Shown here one piece after another: positions 27,689-35,245 of a stretch of DNA of 64,000 nucleotides. The stretch is taken from NCBI RefSeq assembly GCF_900107435.1, contig NZ_FNPZ01000001.1:158960-222959 (forward strand), in the 5' to 3' direction. Every line of letters starts with the position of its first letter. Within the stretch, counting starts at the first letter, position 1. The notes under the pieces were generated by a model, which saw only the letters and a list, made by a program, of their open reading frames with translations, was not told the origin of the DNA and searched no databases. A program made the translations under genes and the position numbers. This DNA comes from Herbiconiux ginsengi (lineage in GTDB: Bacteria; Actinomycetota; Actinomycetes; Actinomycetales; Microbacteriaceae).

Positions 27689-28509
27689 GCGACGTCGATC
27701 CCAACGAGAAGAACCTCGAGACGAACACGCTCGCCGAGGAGCCCTCGCGAGGTCACACCCTCGCTCCGACCGATCGCGGTGAGGCGGTGCTGCGCACCGA
27801 CAACCTCGTCGGCGGCTACCTGCCCGGCGTGAACATCCTGAACGGCTGCACCATCGAGGCCTTCCCGGGTGAACTGATCGGCATCATCGGCCCGAACGGC
27901 GCGGGCAAGTCGACCGTGCTCAAGGCGATCTTCGGCCAGATCAAGATCCGTAGCGGTCGCGTGATCCTGAAGGGCGAAGACATCACCGGCCTCCGGGCGA
28001 ACAAGCTCGTGACCAAAGGCGTCGGCATGGTGCCGCAGAACCACAACGTCTTCCCGAGCCTCACGATCGAAGAGAACCTCGAGATGGGCCTGTTCCAGAA
28101 GCCCTCGATCTTCGCCGAGCGCTTCGATTTCGTCACGACCCTCTTCCCGGAGCTCGGCAAGCGGCGCAAGCAGCGCGCCGGCTCCCTCTCGGGCGGTGAG
28201 CGGCAGATGGTCGCGATGGGCCGCGCCCTGATGATGGAGCCCTCCGTGCTCCTGCTCGACGAGCCGTCGGCGGGCCTGTCGCCCGTGCGGCAGGACGAGA
28301 CGTTCATGCGGGTGCACCAGATCAACCGCGCCGGTGTCTCGGTCATCATGGTGGAGCAGAACGCCCGGCGCTGCCTGCAGATCTGCGACCGCGCCTACGT
28401 GCTCGACCAGGGCCGCGACGCCTACACGGGCACGGGCCGCGAGCTCATGAAAGACCCGAAGGTCATCGAGCTCTACCTCGGCACACTCGCCGCCGATCAG
28501 GGGCACTGA
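27685..28509 (+). CDS. livF: LivF-type ABC transporter ATP-binding protein
   Basis: Second ATPase of the importer: Walker A GPNGAGKS (about 69-76), Q-loop region GMVPQNHNVFPSLTIEENLEMGL, signature LSGGERQMVAMGRALM, and Walker B VLLLDEPSAGLSP. An N-terminal extension of about 35 polar residues precedes the domain, again longer than usual (274 versus about 235). Last gene of the livHMGF operon; a perfect 18-bp inverted repeat lies 19 nt after the stop and may be the terminator. Confidence 0.95.
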   Translation: MSDVDPNEKNLETNTLAEEPSRGHTLAPTDRGEAVLRTDNLVGGYLPGVNILNGCTIEAFPGELIGIIGPNGAGKSTVLKAIFGQIKIRSGRVILKGEDITGLRANKLVTKGVGMVPQNHNVFPSLTIEENLEMGLFQKPSIFAERFDFVTTLFPELGKRRKQRAGSLSGGERQMVAMGRALMMEPSVLLLDEPSAGLSPVRQDETFMRVHQINRAGVSVIMVEQNARRCLQICDRAYVLDQGRDAYTGTGRELMKDPKVIELYLGTLAADQGH

Positions 28510-28528
28510 CCCCTCGTCATCGCTCGAC

Positions 28529-28577
28529 CCGTCACTTCGTGCCGTTATTCCAGGGTCAGAACGGCACGAAGTGACGG
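28529..28577. repeat. Inverted repeat with 18-bp perfect arms after livF
   Basis: CCGTCACTTCGTGCCGTT (28529-28546) and its exact reverse complement (28560-28577) flank a 13-nt loop, and the outer flanks nearly pair for five more bases. It is placed as a terminator for livHMGF, but the sequence class (long, perfect, no T-run) recurs in this window. Confidence 0.65.
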
Positions 28578-28610
28578 ATCGACGGATGAACGAAGCGAGT
28601 TTTCGGAATT

Positions 28611-28627
28611 AGTGAGATACTCTCACT
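28611..28627 (+). promoter_or_regulatory. Dyad immediately before the 192-residue protein gene
   Basis: AGTGAGA-TAC-TCTCACT is a perfect 7-bp-arm dyad ending 1 nt before the ATG at 28629. It contains GATACT, a possible -10 for a leaderless transcript. Dyads of this shape are common TetR-family operators, but no regulator gene is adjacent. Confidence 0.35.
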
Positions 28628-28628
28628 C

Positions 28629-29207
28629 ATGCCCTCTGCTGTTGTCGACACCGAGCCTCTGTCCGCGCGCCCGACACCCGCCGAGCTCCGCGCCTATCGG
28701 CGTGGCCGCGGCGCGGTGCACGGCCCACGGGTGCGCGTGCGCCCCTGCCTCGGCGGTCTGAGCTACACCACGCTCCTGGTGGTCTCCGGGCTCACCACGG
28801 GCCTCCTGGTGTCGCTGGGAGCCGACCCGCGCGCCGTGGTGCTCGGATGTCTGCTGATGGTGGGTTCGGCCGTCGGCGCGTTCCTCTGCGCCCGGGCGAC
28901 AAGCATCCGCACCTACCTCCGCGAATACCGACTCGCAGCGTTCGCGGCGCGCAACGGGCTCGTCTACGAGCGCGGGGCGACGACTCCGAGCGTGCCGGGG
29001 CTGCAGTACTCCGACGGGGCCGGACGGGCGCTGCGCCGCTTCTCCGGCGTGATCGCCGGCCTGCCGGTCGAGGCGGGCAACTACCGTCATCCCGCGGGCG
29101 AGATCTCGGGCTACGTCATCGCGGGCGGGCGGTTCGAGATCGTGGCGCCGTTCGACTTCGCCGACCCGGCGGAGTGGGAGCGCGCCTGGCATCTCATCAG
29201 CCGCTGA
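28629..29207 (+). CDS. Membrane protein of unknown function
   Basis: A 192-residue protein. Residues 1-45 are Arg- and Pro-rich and cytosolic, two hydrophobic helices lie at about 46-63 and 69-92, and the remainder is a soluble domain with GLVYERGATTPSVPGLQYSDG and IAGLPVEAGNYRHPAGEISGYVIAGGRFEI. I do not recognise the family. It is a single gene between the liv operon and the convergent livK, bounded by an upstream dyad and a downstream bidirectional hairpin. No link to the transporter is evident beyond location. Confidence 0.65.
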   Translation: MPSAVVDTEPLSARPTPAELRAYRRGRGAVHGPRVRVRPCLGGLSYTTLLVVSGLTTGLLVSLGADPRAVVLGCLLMVGSAVGAFLCARATSIRTYLREYRLAAFAARNGLVYERGATTPSVPGLQYSDGAGRALRRFSGVIAGLPVEAGNYRHPAGEISGYVIAGGRFEIVAPFDFADPAEWERAWHLISR

Positions 29208-29213
29208 ACGCCA

Positions 29214-29250
29214 GAAGGCCCGGCACCCTCCGAAGAGGGGCCGGGCCTTC
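29214..29250. terminator. Bidirectional hairpin between the 192-residue protein gene and livK
   Basis: GAAGGCCCGGC (29214-29224) pairs with GCCGGGCCTTC (29240-29250); the stem continues CCCTC/GAGGG to a CGAA tetraloop with one bulged A. It follows the plus-strand stop at 29207 and the minus-strand livK stop at 29264, so it can serve both. Confidence 0.8.
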
Positions 29251-29263
29251 GTGACGGGGAGGA

Positions 29264-30622
29264 CTACTCCGCGAGCGAACCGAACTCGACGTTCAGCGGC
29301 GCGTAGGTGTTGTCCTTGCCGTACTGGTAGATGCCGATGTAGGCCTCGGTCGGGTCACCGTTGTCATCGAAGGTGATCGGGCCGGAGACACCGTCGTAGT
29401 CGATGTCGGTACCCGATGCGAGCAGGTCGGCGCATTCCGCGAAGGAGGTGCACTTCGTGCCGCCCTCGGAGACGGCCTTCATGTTCTTCTGGATGGTCGG
29501 ACCGTCGGACGCACCGCCGGCGACAGCCGCCAGAGCCATCAGGTTCACCGCGTCGTAGGACTCGGCCCCGTAGCTGAAGTCGTTCAGATCGGGGTTGATG
29601 CCCAACATCTTCGCCTTGAACGCGTCGTCGGCGAGCACGCCGGGGAGGGTGCCCTTGGCGCAGTTCAGGGTTCCGGGGTCGAAGTCCTCGGCGTAGTTGG
29701 ACAGGTTGCCGTCGACGAAGTAGACCTTGCTGCCGTCGAAGCCCTTGGTGCCCACGAGCTCGGGGATGATGACCTTGGTCTGGTCGAAGGCGATCAGCGC
29801 GATGGCGTCGGGGTCTTCGGCCAGAACGGCGTCGATCTGCGAGCTGAACTGGCTGTCACCCTCGTTGAAGGCCTCGGAGGCCACGACAGTTCCGCCGGCG
29901 TTCTCGATCGCGGTCGAGACGTTCTCTTCCAGGCCCGAGCCGTAGGCGTCGTTGAGGTAGATGATGCCGACGTTGGTCGCGCCGTCACCCACCATCAGGT
30001 TGCCGAGCACGCGGCCCTGCAGCACGTCGGACGGCGCGGTGCGGAAGTAGTATCCGCCATCGGCGTAGGTCGAGAAGTCGGGCGAGGTGTTCGCCGGCGA
30101 GATCTGGACGACCTGGGCACCCGTGACCTGATCGATGAAGGTGAACGAGACACCCGACGACGCGGCGCCGACGATGCCCGACACACCCTGGCTCAGCAGA
30201 TCGGTGGCCGACTGCGTCGCGATGTCGGTCGTGGTGTCACCGGAGTCACGGTGGATGACCTCGACGTTGCCGCCGAGCACGCCCGGAGCGGAAGCGTTGA
30301 TCTCCGCGACGGCGAGGTCGACACCCGCGATCTCGGGCGGGCCGAGGAACGCGAGGCTGCCGGTGGTCGGCAGGATGGAGCCGATCTTCAGCTTCGTGTC
30401 GCGGGTCTGAGCGGCTTCAGGCGCGACTGCCGTGATGTCGGCTGCGGCGGTGGCCGCATCCGGTCCGCACAGCGCAGCCGCTGCAGTGGTCTCTCCGCCG
30501 TCGGTGGAAGGAGTCGACGCGCAGGATGCCAGCAGCAGAGCCGTGGCACTGAACGCGGCGACGCCCGCAACGATCGACAGGGGCTTCGAGCGCGAGGCCT
30601 TCGCCTTCGCAAATACGCTCAT
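29264..30622 (-). CDS. livK: Branched-chain amino acid-type ABC substrate-binding lipoprotein
   Basis: Secreted binding protein that delivers substrate to the LivHM permease. Residues 1-33 are a lipoprotein signal with LLASC (Cys34 lipidated), and the mature part has the type I periplasmic-binding fold: LKIGSILPTTGSLAFLGPPEIAGVDLAV (lobe 1 start), IVGAASSGVSFTFID, and NDAYGSGLEENVSTAIE in lobe 2. At 452 residues it is somewhat longer than LivK of enterobacteria. It is transcribed toward the liv operon from the opposite strand and has its own promoter with a strong dyad (30707-30738). Substrate could be branched-chain or other amino acids. Confidence 0.9.
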   Translation of the reverse strand: MSVFAKAKASRSKPLSIVAGVAAFSATALLLASCASTPSTDGGETTAAAALCGPDAATAAADITAVAPEAAQTRDTKLKIGSILPTTGSLAFLGPPEIAGVDLAVAEINASAPGVLGGNVEVIHRDSGDTTTDIATQSATDLLSQGVSGIVGAASSGVSFTFIDQVTGAQVVQISPANTSPDFSTYADGGYYFRTAPSDVLQGRVLGNLMVGDGATNVGIIYLNDAYGSGLEENVSTAIENAGGTVVASEAFNEGDSQFSSQIDAVLAEDPDAIALIAFDQTKVIIPELVGTKGFDGSKVYFVDGNLSNYAEDFDPGTLNCAKGTLPGVLADDAFKAKMLGINPDLNDFSYGAESYDAVNLMALAAVAGGASDGPTIQKNMKAVSEGGTKCTSFAECADLLASGTDIDYDGVSGPITFDDNGDPTEAYIGIYQYGKDNTYAPLNVEFGSLAE

Positions 30623-30706
30623 GGTGCTCCTTTTGTGATGTGTGCAGTTCTCGGCAAATTCGAAGAAAAAGCCGTGGATTCACGCTATGCGGCATTCGGC
30701 CCAGGA

Positions 30707-30738
30707 ACAATACGTTCGTGTTACAGCCCTGTAACACG
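30707..30738 (-). promoter_or_regulatory. livK promoter with GTTAC-N6-GTAAC dyad
   Basis: On the minus strand TTACAG (30729-30734), 16 nt, then TATTGT (30707-30712) make a plausible promoter. A 22-nt palindrome at 30717-30738 (arms CGTGTTACAG and CTGTAACACG around two bases) covers the -35. It contains GTTAC-N6-GTAAC, matching half-sites like those of the actinobacterial nitrogen regulator GlnR; a further GTAAC lies 11 nt upstream. Regulator identity is inference. Confidence 0.5.
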
Positions 30739-30774
30739 GCCAAATCGTTACCTTGCAGTGACATGAGCGCGCTC

Positions 30775-31584
30775 TCAGCGATGCAGGCCGATCAGCCGGA
30801 GGGCGCCCGCGGTCGTCGCGTCGGCGGCCGTGGTCAGTTGCCCGGTCACGCCGGTGTAGCGGATGCCGCCGGGCGCCTTCAACGAATCCAGGCACGCACC
30901 GTAGCTGGAACACTCGGTGGCTCCGCTGGTCACGGCCGGGAGGAACTCCGCGATGGAGGAGCGTCCGTCGTCGCCGGCGAGTTGAGCGGCCAGGGCGATC
31001 AACACCGTGGCGTCGTAGCTCTCGGCACCGAACCGGGTGTCGGCGAGGGTGGGGTCGGAGGAGCGCAGACGCGCCGTGAATCCCTCGTCGACCGCCACCG
31101 GGTCGGCGACCGCTGAGACGGCGGGGATGCCGGCCGCTGCGGCCGCGGCATCCGCCGCATCGAACACGTAGGCGCTGCTCGGTCCCACGATCGCATCGAC
31201 GCCCCGGCCGGCGAAGGCCGCCACGGTGTCGCCCGCACGGGGGCTGGCACCGTCACCCGCGTCGCCGTGCACCACGACGATCGGCGCCCGGTGCACCCCG
31301 CCGGCCTCGTCGATGTCGCGCGCGGCGAGCTCGATGCCGGCCAGTTCGGCGGCGCCGAGAGCGGAATGTGCGCCGGAGAGCGGAACCAGGGCGCCGATGG
31401 TGAGGATGCCGTCGCCGGTCGGGATGGGCTGCGCCATCGACGCCACCGGTGTCGGCGCCGACGACGGCTCGGCGGCACCCGACGCGAAACACGCGGTGAG
31501 GGCCACCGGAACGCACGCGCACACCAGGGTCAGGGCGGCGACGCGGGCGACCCTGCCGCGGGCTCGGCGGTGGCTGTGAGTCAT
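30775..31584 (-). CDS. Shortened ABC substrate-binding-like lipoprotein
   Basis: A 269-residue relative of the neighbouring LivK. It has a lipoprotein signal ending LTAC (Cys32) and aligns by eye with LivK at the start (ILTIGALVPLSGAHSALGAAELAGIELAA against LivK IGSILPTTGSLAFLGPPEIAGVDLA, shown in part) and again at the end (RFGAESYDATVLIALAA against SYGAESYDAVNLMALAA; CSSYGACLDSL against CTSFAECADLL; YTGVTGQLT against YDGVSGPIT). Roughly 150-170 residues of the middle, most of lobe 2, are absent without a frameshift. It follows a TAGGCT box by 9 nt. It may be a ligand sensor or scavenger rather than a transport partner, or a remnant; function unknown. Confidence 0.7.
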   Translation of the reverse strand: MTHSHRRARGRVARVAALTLVCACVPVALTACFASGAAEPSSAPTPVASMAQPIPTGDGILTIGALVPLSGAHSALGAAELAGIELAARDIDEAGGVHRAPIVVVHGDAGDGASPRAGDTVAAFAGRGVDAIVGPSSAYVFDAADAAAAAAGIPAVSAVADPVAVDEGFTARLRSSDPTLADTRFGAESYDATVLIALAAQLAGDDGRSSIAEFLPAVTSGATECSSYGACLDSLKAPGGIRYTGVTGQLTTAADATTAGALRLIGLHR

Positions 31585-31593
31585 GCTCGCATC

Positions 31594-31599
31594 AGCCTA
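31594..31599 (-). promoter_or_regulatory. Candidate -10 (TAGGCT) for the shortened binding protein
   Basis: TAGGCT ends 9 nt before the ATG at 31584, the same spacing as at the PerM-like gene. Confidence 0.35.
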
Positions 31600-31605
31600 T
31601 CGCCG

Positions 31606-32553
31606 CTAGCCGGGCTCGATCTCAGCGGCACGTGAACCGCGGGCTCCCCGCACCATGTCGACGATGAGGATGGCCAGCGCGAGCCAGACGATCGCGAAGC
31701 CCGCCCAGCGCGCCGGCGGCATCGGCTCGTGCAGGATGAACACACCGATCACGAACTGGATGATCGGAACGATGAATTGCACGAATCCCACGTAGACCAA
31801 TGGCAGCCGTCGCGTCGCAGCCGCGAACATCAGCAGAGGGATCGCCGTGGCCACCCCCGCTGAGGCCAGGATGAGGGTGGTCCACACGCTCACGCTGCCG
31901 AAGGCCAGCCCCGTGGTCTGGCTCACGACGATCACGATCACCAGCGCTACCGGCGTGATCCACAGCGTTTCGAGGGTGAGTCCGCTCACGGCGTCGACCC
32001 GGGGGCCGACGTGCTTCTTGACCAACCCGTAGGTGCCGAACGATCCGGCGAGGATGAGAGCGATCCACGGCACGCTGCCGTAGCCCACGGCGAGCACGAC
32101 CACTGCGACGCCGCTCACCGCGATCGCGATCCACTGCAGTCCTCGCAGCCGCTCGCGCAGCACGAGCACGCCGAGGAGCACCGTCGCGATGGGATTGATG
32201 AAGTAGCCGAGCGACGTCTCCACCACCTGATCGGAGAGGGTGGCGAGGATGTAGGTCTGCCAGTTGACGTAGATCAGCGCGCCGGCCAGGCCCATCAGGA
32301 GCAGCAGTCGCGGCTGGCGGGCGATGGCGAGGAAGGGCTTCCAGGCCCGTGTCGCGGTGAGCAGGATGGCGCAGAACACGAGCGAGAAGAGGATGCGCCA
32401 GGCGACGATCTCGAAGGCGCCCGCCGGACGCATCAACAGGAAATAGAGGGGGAAGACGCCCCAGAGCACATAGGCGCCGATGCCATAGAGGAGCCCACTG
32501 CGGAAACGCTCGGCAGGGGTTCCTGCGATGGCAAGGGACGGCGGCGGTGTCAC
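31606..32553 (-). CDS. rarD: EamA-family transporter RarD
   Basis: Ten-helix drug/metabolite transporter of the RarD type, 315 residues. It begins with a cytosolic tail and then GLLYGIGAYVLWGVFPLYFLLMRP, followed by EIVAWRILFSLVF, NWQTYILATLSDQVVETSLGYFINPI and, in the second half, GFVQFIVPIIQFVIGVFILHE, all hallmark RarD segments. Substrate unknown (chloramphenicol resistance gave the name in Pseudomonas). The GTG at 32553 follows TAGAGT by 6 nt, a leaderless arrangement. It is a single gene downstream of the groES terminator. Confidence 0.9.
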   Translation of the reverse strand: MTPPPSLAIAGTPAERFRSGLLYGIGAYVLWGVFPLYFLLMRPAGAFEIVAWRILFSLVFCAILLTATRAWKPFLAIARQPRLLLLMGLAGALIYVNWQTYILATLSDQVVETSLGYFINPIATVLLGVLVLRERLRGLQWIAIAVSGVAVVVLAVGYGSVPWIALILAGSFGTYGLVKKHVGPRVDAVSGLTLETLWITPVALVIVIVVSQTTGLAFGSVSVWTTLILASAGVATAIPLLMFAAATRRLPLVYVGFVQFIVPIIQFVIGVFILHEPMPPARWAGFAIVWLALAILIVDMVRGARGSRAAEIEPG

Positions 32554-32559
32554 CGCGAC

Positions 32560-32565
32560 ACTCTA
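32560..32565 (-). promoter_or_regulatory. Candidate -10 (TAGAGT) for rarD
   Basis: TAGAGT ends 6 nt before the rarD GTG; no ribosome site is present. Confidence 0.4.
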
Positions 32566-32603
32566 CTCTTCGCGGTCTCGCGGCTCGGCGGCCTTAAAGC
32601 ACG

Positions 32604-32633
32604 GAACCCGGGCGGCCGAAGCCACCCGGGTTC
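32604..32633. terminator. groES terminator hairpin
   Basis: GAACCCGGG (32604-32612) pairs with CCCGGGTTC (32625-32633); after one mismatch GGC/GCC continues to a CGAA tetraloop. It lies 17 nt past the groES stop on the minus strand. Confidence 0.8.
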
Positions 32634-32650
32634 TCTGAACTGCGGCCCGA

Positions 32651-32947
32651 CTAGCGGACGACGACTGCGAGCACGTCGCGAGCCGAGAGCACGAGGAAGT
32701 CCTCGCCCGCGTACTTGACCTCGGTTCCGCCGTACTTGGAGTAGATGACCTTGTCGCCGACTGCGACGTCGAGCGGAACGCGGTTGCCGTTGTCGTCGAT
32801 GCGGCCGGGGCCGACGGCGACGACTTCACCCTCCTGGGGCTTCTCCTTGGCGGTGTCAGGGATGACGAGACCGGAAGCAGTGGTCTGCTCAGCTTCGACC
32901 TGCTTGATGACGATGCGATCCTCGAGCGGCTTGATGGAGACCGACAC
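32651..32947 (-). CDS. groES: Co-chaperonin GroES
   Basis: Ten-kDa lid of the GroEL chaperonin. The 98 residues carry [19 protein letters not shown], the mobile-loop region [19 protein letters not shown] and [24 protein letters not shown], all normal for the family. A CIRCE operator lies 38 nt upstream, so HrcA repression is expected. There is no groEL next to it: a terminator hairpin and rarD follow. Stand-alone groES with groEL elsewhere occurs in related bacteria. Confidence 0.98.
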   Translation of the reverse strand: MSVSIKPLEDRIVIKQVEAEQTTASGLVIPDTAKEKPQEGEVVAVGPGRIDDNGNRVPLDVAVGDKVIYSKYGGTEVKYAGEDFLVLSARDVLAVVVR

Positions 32948-32984
32948 GGTTGACCTCTTCTTTCTCAGTTACAAAACGTCTGGG

Positions 32985-33011
32985 TTAGCACCCTCACACC
33001 GAGAGTGCTAA
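32985..33011 (-). promoter_or_regulatory. CIRCE operator for groES
   Basis: TTAGCACCC-N9-GAGTGCTAA differs from the HrcA-binding CIRCE consensus (TTAGCACTC-N9-GAGTGCTAA) at one base. It lies between the predicted -10 and the groES start. Confidence 0.9.
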
Positions 33012-33015
33012 TTCG

Positions 33016-33045
33016 AGTTTAGAGGCACTGTTGGCACTCGCGCAA
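33016..33045 (-). promoter_or_regulatory. Candidate groES promoter
   Basis: TTGCGC (33040-33045), 18 nt, TAAACT (33016-33021) on the minus strand, placing the transcript start at the edge of the CIRCE element. The -35 matches poorly. Confidence 0.45.
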
Positions 33046-33064
33046 CGTGAGTGCCAGGCTGTTG

Positions 33065-33175
33065 CCGGACGGCCCGGGCTTCGCTCGGGCTGTCCGGGCG
33101 TCGCCGGTCCTTGCCCGGCGCCGCGCGACATGTTCGCGTGCGGTCGGTGGGCCCGGCCTTCGGTCGGACCCACCG
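33065..33175. other. Two GC-rich hairpins in the groES / methyltransferase gap
   Basis: CCGGAC-G-GCCCG pairs with CGGGC-T-GTCCGG (33065-33097), and CGGTGGG pairs with CCCACCG with an inner CCG/CGG (33145-33175). They fill the middle of the 308-nt gap 32948-33255, the longest gene-free stretch in the window apart from the pseudogene. The rest of the gap holds the CIRCE element, the groES promoter and a TAGCGT box at 33244. Purpose unknown. Confidence 0.4.
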
Positions 33176-33243
33176 GCCGCGCGCTCACCCTGGATCATCT
33201 GAGCGCGGCCCGTTGCGTTCATTCGCGTTCGCCGCCATTGCGT

Positions 33244-33249
33244 TAGCGT
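33244..33249 (+). promoter_or_regulatory. Candidate -10 (TAGCGT) for the methyltransferase gene
   Basis: TAGCGT ends 6 nt before the ATG at 33256; if used, the transcript is leaderless and excludes the two upstream hairpins. Confidence 0.4.
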
Positions 33250-33255
33250 TGCCGG

Positions 33256-34467
33256 ATGGATTCTGCTGAGTTGTCGATTCTGCTCACTGCCGAAGGGCTG
33301 CGGCTGCTCGACTCGCTGCCGCTGTACTCGGCGGGGGACTCGGTGAAGCAGGTCAGCGCGCTGCGCAAAGCCGGGCACTCGCCCGAGTTGGTGGCCGCCG
33401 TGCTCACACAGTCGCGGCTGCGGGAGAAGGCGCGCGCGAAATTCGGGGCGTTCGCCGATCGGCTGCTGTACACGCCGGCCGGCCTCGAGCAGGCGACCCG
33501 GCTGAAAGTCGCTGCGATGCACGCCGGCCGGTTCCGCGACGCCGGGATCGGCGTCGCCGACAGGAGCGGCGGACGTATCGCCGACCTCGGGTGCGGCATC
33601 GGCGCCGACGCGCTCGCCCTGGCGGCCCTCGACCTCTCCGTGGTCGCCGTGGAGCGCGACGAGGTCACCGCCGCCATCGCGACCTACAACCTCGCCGGAT
33701 TCCCCTCGGCCGAGGTCGTGCTGGGCGATGCGGAGACCTTCCCGCTCGACGGAGTCGAGGCGGTCTACCTCGACCCCGCCCGACGCACCGGCGGCACCAC
33801 GAACACCAGTCGGCTGACCCGACCCGAGGACTACTCCCCCTCGGTCGACTTCGCCTTCGGACTGGCCGAGCGCCTCCCCGCCGGCATCAAGCTCGGCCCG
33901 GGCTTCGACCGCTCCCTCATCCCGGCCGAGGCCGAGGCGCAGTGGGTCTCGGTCGACGGACAGGTCGTGGAGATGGGGCTGTGGTTCGGCGCTCTGGCGC
34001 GGCCGGGCATCCGTCGTTCCGCGCTCGTGGTCGACGAATCGGGCGCCGCAGAGCTCACCGCCGAGTCCGACAGCCCGGATGCGCCGACCCGCGAGCTCGG
34101 CGACTACCTCTACGAACCCGACGGCGCCGTCATCCGGGCGCGGCTCATCGGCGCCCTGGCCGAGCGGATCGGTGCAGGCATGCTCTCACGCGACATCGCC
34201 TACCTCACGGGCGACGAACTCGTCGTCACGCCGTTCGCCTCGGCGTTCCGCGTGCGCGAACGGCTCCCGGCCGGTGAGGCGCAGCTGAAGAAGGCGCTGC
34301 GCGACCGTCGCATCGGCACGCTCGAGATCAAGAAGCGCGGCATCGACGTCGATCCGGCGACGCTCCGAACGCGCCTGGCCCTGAAAGGGTCGGAGACCGC
34401 CACCCTCATCCTGACCCGGGTCGACGGGGCGCACGCGGCGCTGCTGGTCGATCGGGTCACCGGATGA
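33256..34467 (+). CDS. SAM-dependent methyltransferase with THUMP-like C-terminal domain
   Basis: A 403-residue class I methyltransferase. An alpha-helical N-terminal part (about 1-110) is followed by the SAM-binding motif IADLGCGIGADALALA, motif II VAVERDE and the VYLDPARR segment, similar to the DPPR/DPA motif of nucleic-acid N-methyltransferases. The last 80 residues (LGTLEIKKRGID-like GTLEIKKRGIDVDPATLRTRL) resemble the THUMP-like RNA-binding domain found in this family. RNA, perhaps tRNA or rRNA, is the probable substrate; the modified position is unknown. Single gene, divergent from groES. Confidence 0.85.
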   Translation: MDSAELSILLTAEGLRLLDSLPLYSAGDSVKQVSALRKAGHSPELVAAVLTQSRLREKARAKFGAFADRLLYTPAGLEQATRLKVAAMHAGRFRDAGIGVADRSGGRIADLGCGIGADALALAALDLSVVAVERDEVTAAIATYNLAGFPSAEVVLGDAETFPLDGVEAVYLDPARRTGGTTNTSRLTRPEDYSPSVDFAFGLAERLPAGIKLGPGFDRSLIPAEAEAQWVSVDGQVVEMGLWFGALARPGIRRSALVVDESGAAELTAESDSPDAPTRELGDYLYEPDGAVIRARLIGALAERIGAGMLSRDIAYLTGDELVVTPFASAFRVRERLPAGEAQLKKALRDRRIGTLEIKKRGIDVDPATLRTRLALKGSETATLILTRVDGAHAALLVDRVTG

Positions 34468-34506
34468 CGGCGACGGCCTCCTGAGGCGGATGCCTGCCCG
34501 CGGCTT

Positions 34507-35127
34507 CTAATAGGTGGAGTAGGCAGCACCGGTTCCGGCTGCGATGACGACCACGATGAAGATGATGTAGAACACGATGCCGATCACCCAGAGGCCGGTG
34601 AAGACGTAGGACAGGATGAGTCCGGCCTTCGCCAGGCCGCGGCCCGACTCACCGGTGCGGTCGATCTGCTTCAGGGCGATGTGCCCCGTCACGATCCCGG
34701 CGATCGAGAACACGAACGCGAGGATGATCGTGATGATCGCCAGCGTGTTCATCGGCGGGGTGGCCGGGGCCTGGTAGCCGTAATACGGCTGCTGTGCCGG
34801 CGGCGGCTGGTAGCCGGGAGGCGGTGCCTGCGCATACCCGGGTGCGGGCGGCGGAGTCTGGTAGCCACCCGCCGGAGGGGCCTGGTATCCGCCGGCCGGG
34901 GGCTGCTGGTAGCCGCCGACGGGGGGCTGCTGATAGACCGGCTGGCCAGGAGCCGGCTGCTGGTAGGCCGGCGGCGGCGTGTAAGCCGGCGCGGCGGGCG
35001 GAGCCGGCGGGGCCGGCGGGGCCGGAGGAACGGGCGGCGCCGGCGGAACGGCGGCCGCCTCGGGCGGGGTCACCGGCGGAACGGTCGGCTCGCCCGCGTC
35101 AGGGGTGGGGTTGTTCGTGTCGCTCAC
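34507..35127 (-). CDS. DUF4190 membrane protein with Pro/Gln/Tyr-rich N-terminus
   Basis: A 206-residue protein. Residues 1-125 are low-complexity, Pro-rich, with repeats of the type GGYQ(Q/A/T)PPAGGYQ, likely disordered and cytosolic. Two membrane helices follow (about 127-146 and 172-198), separated by ALKQIDRTGESGRGLAKAGLILSY, the signature loop of DUF4190. Such Pro-rich plus two-helix proteins are common in actinobacteria and have no established role. A shorter paralogue lies immediately upstream (35246-35524). The GTG at 35127 is the start before MSDTNNP. Confidence 0.85.
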   Translation of the reverse strand: MSDTNNPTPDAGEPTVPPVTPPEAAAVPPAPPVPPAPPAPPAPPAAPAYTPPPAYQQPAPGQPVYQQPPVGGYQQPPAGGYQAPPAGGYQTPPPAPGYAQAPPPGYQPPPAQQPYYGYQAPATPPMNTLAIITIILAFVFSIAGIVTGHIALKQIDRTGESGRGLAKAGLILSYVFTGLWVIGIVFYIIFIVVVIAAGTGAAYSTY

Positions 35128-35209
35128 GGGGAACGCCCTTCTGTGTCGGGCCGTCGCCGGCCGATGTTGCCTGCAGGTCGCGATCAGCAGCGTCGCTGCT
35201 TAACAGAGT

Positions 35210-35240
35210 AGGCGCAGGCGACCCCCGGCCGCCTGCGCCT
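35210..35240. terminator. Hairpin between the two DUF4190 genes
   Basis: AGGCGCAGGCG (35210-35220) and its exact reverse complement (35230-35240) form an 11-bp stem with a 9-nt loop, 5 nt past the stop of the short DUF4190 gene. Confidence 0.75.
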
Positions 35241-35245
35241 GTGAC

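Noticed and set aside
24379-30622. Urea transporter (UrtABCDE) instead of a branched-chain amino acid importer
   Set aside because: Long N-terminus of the permease suggested UrtB, but the binding protein and ATPases look LivK/G/F-like and no urease genes are in the window.
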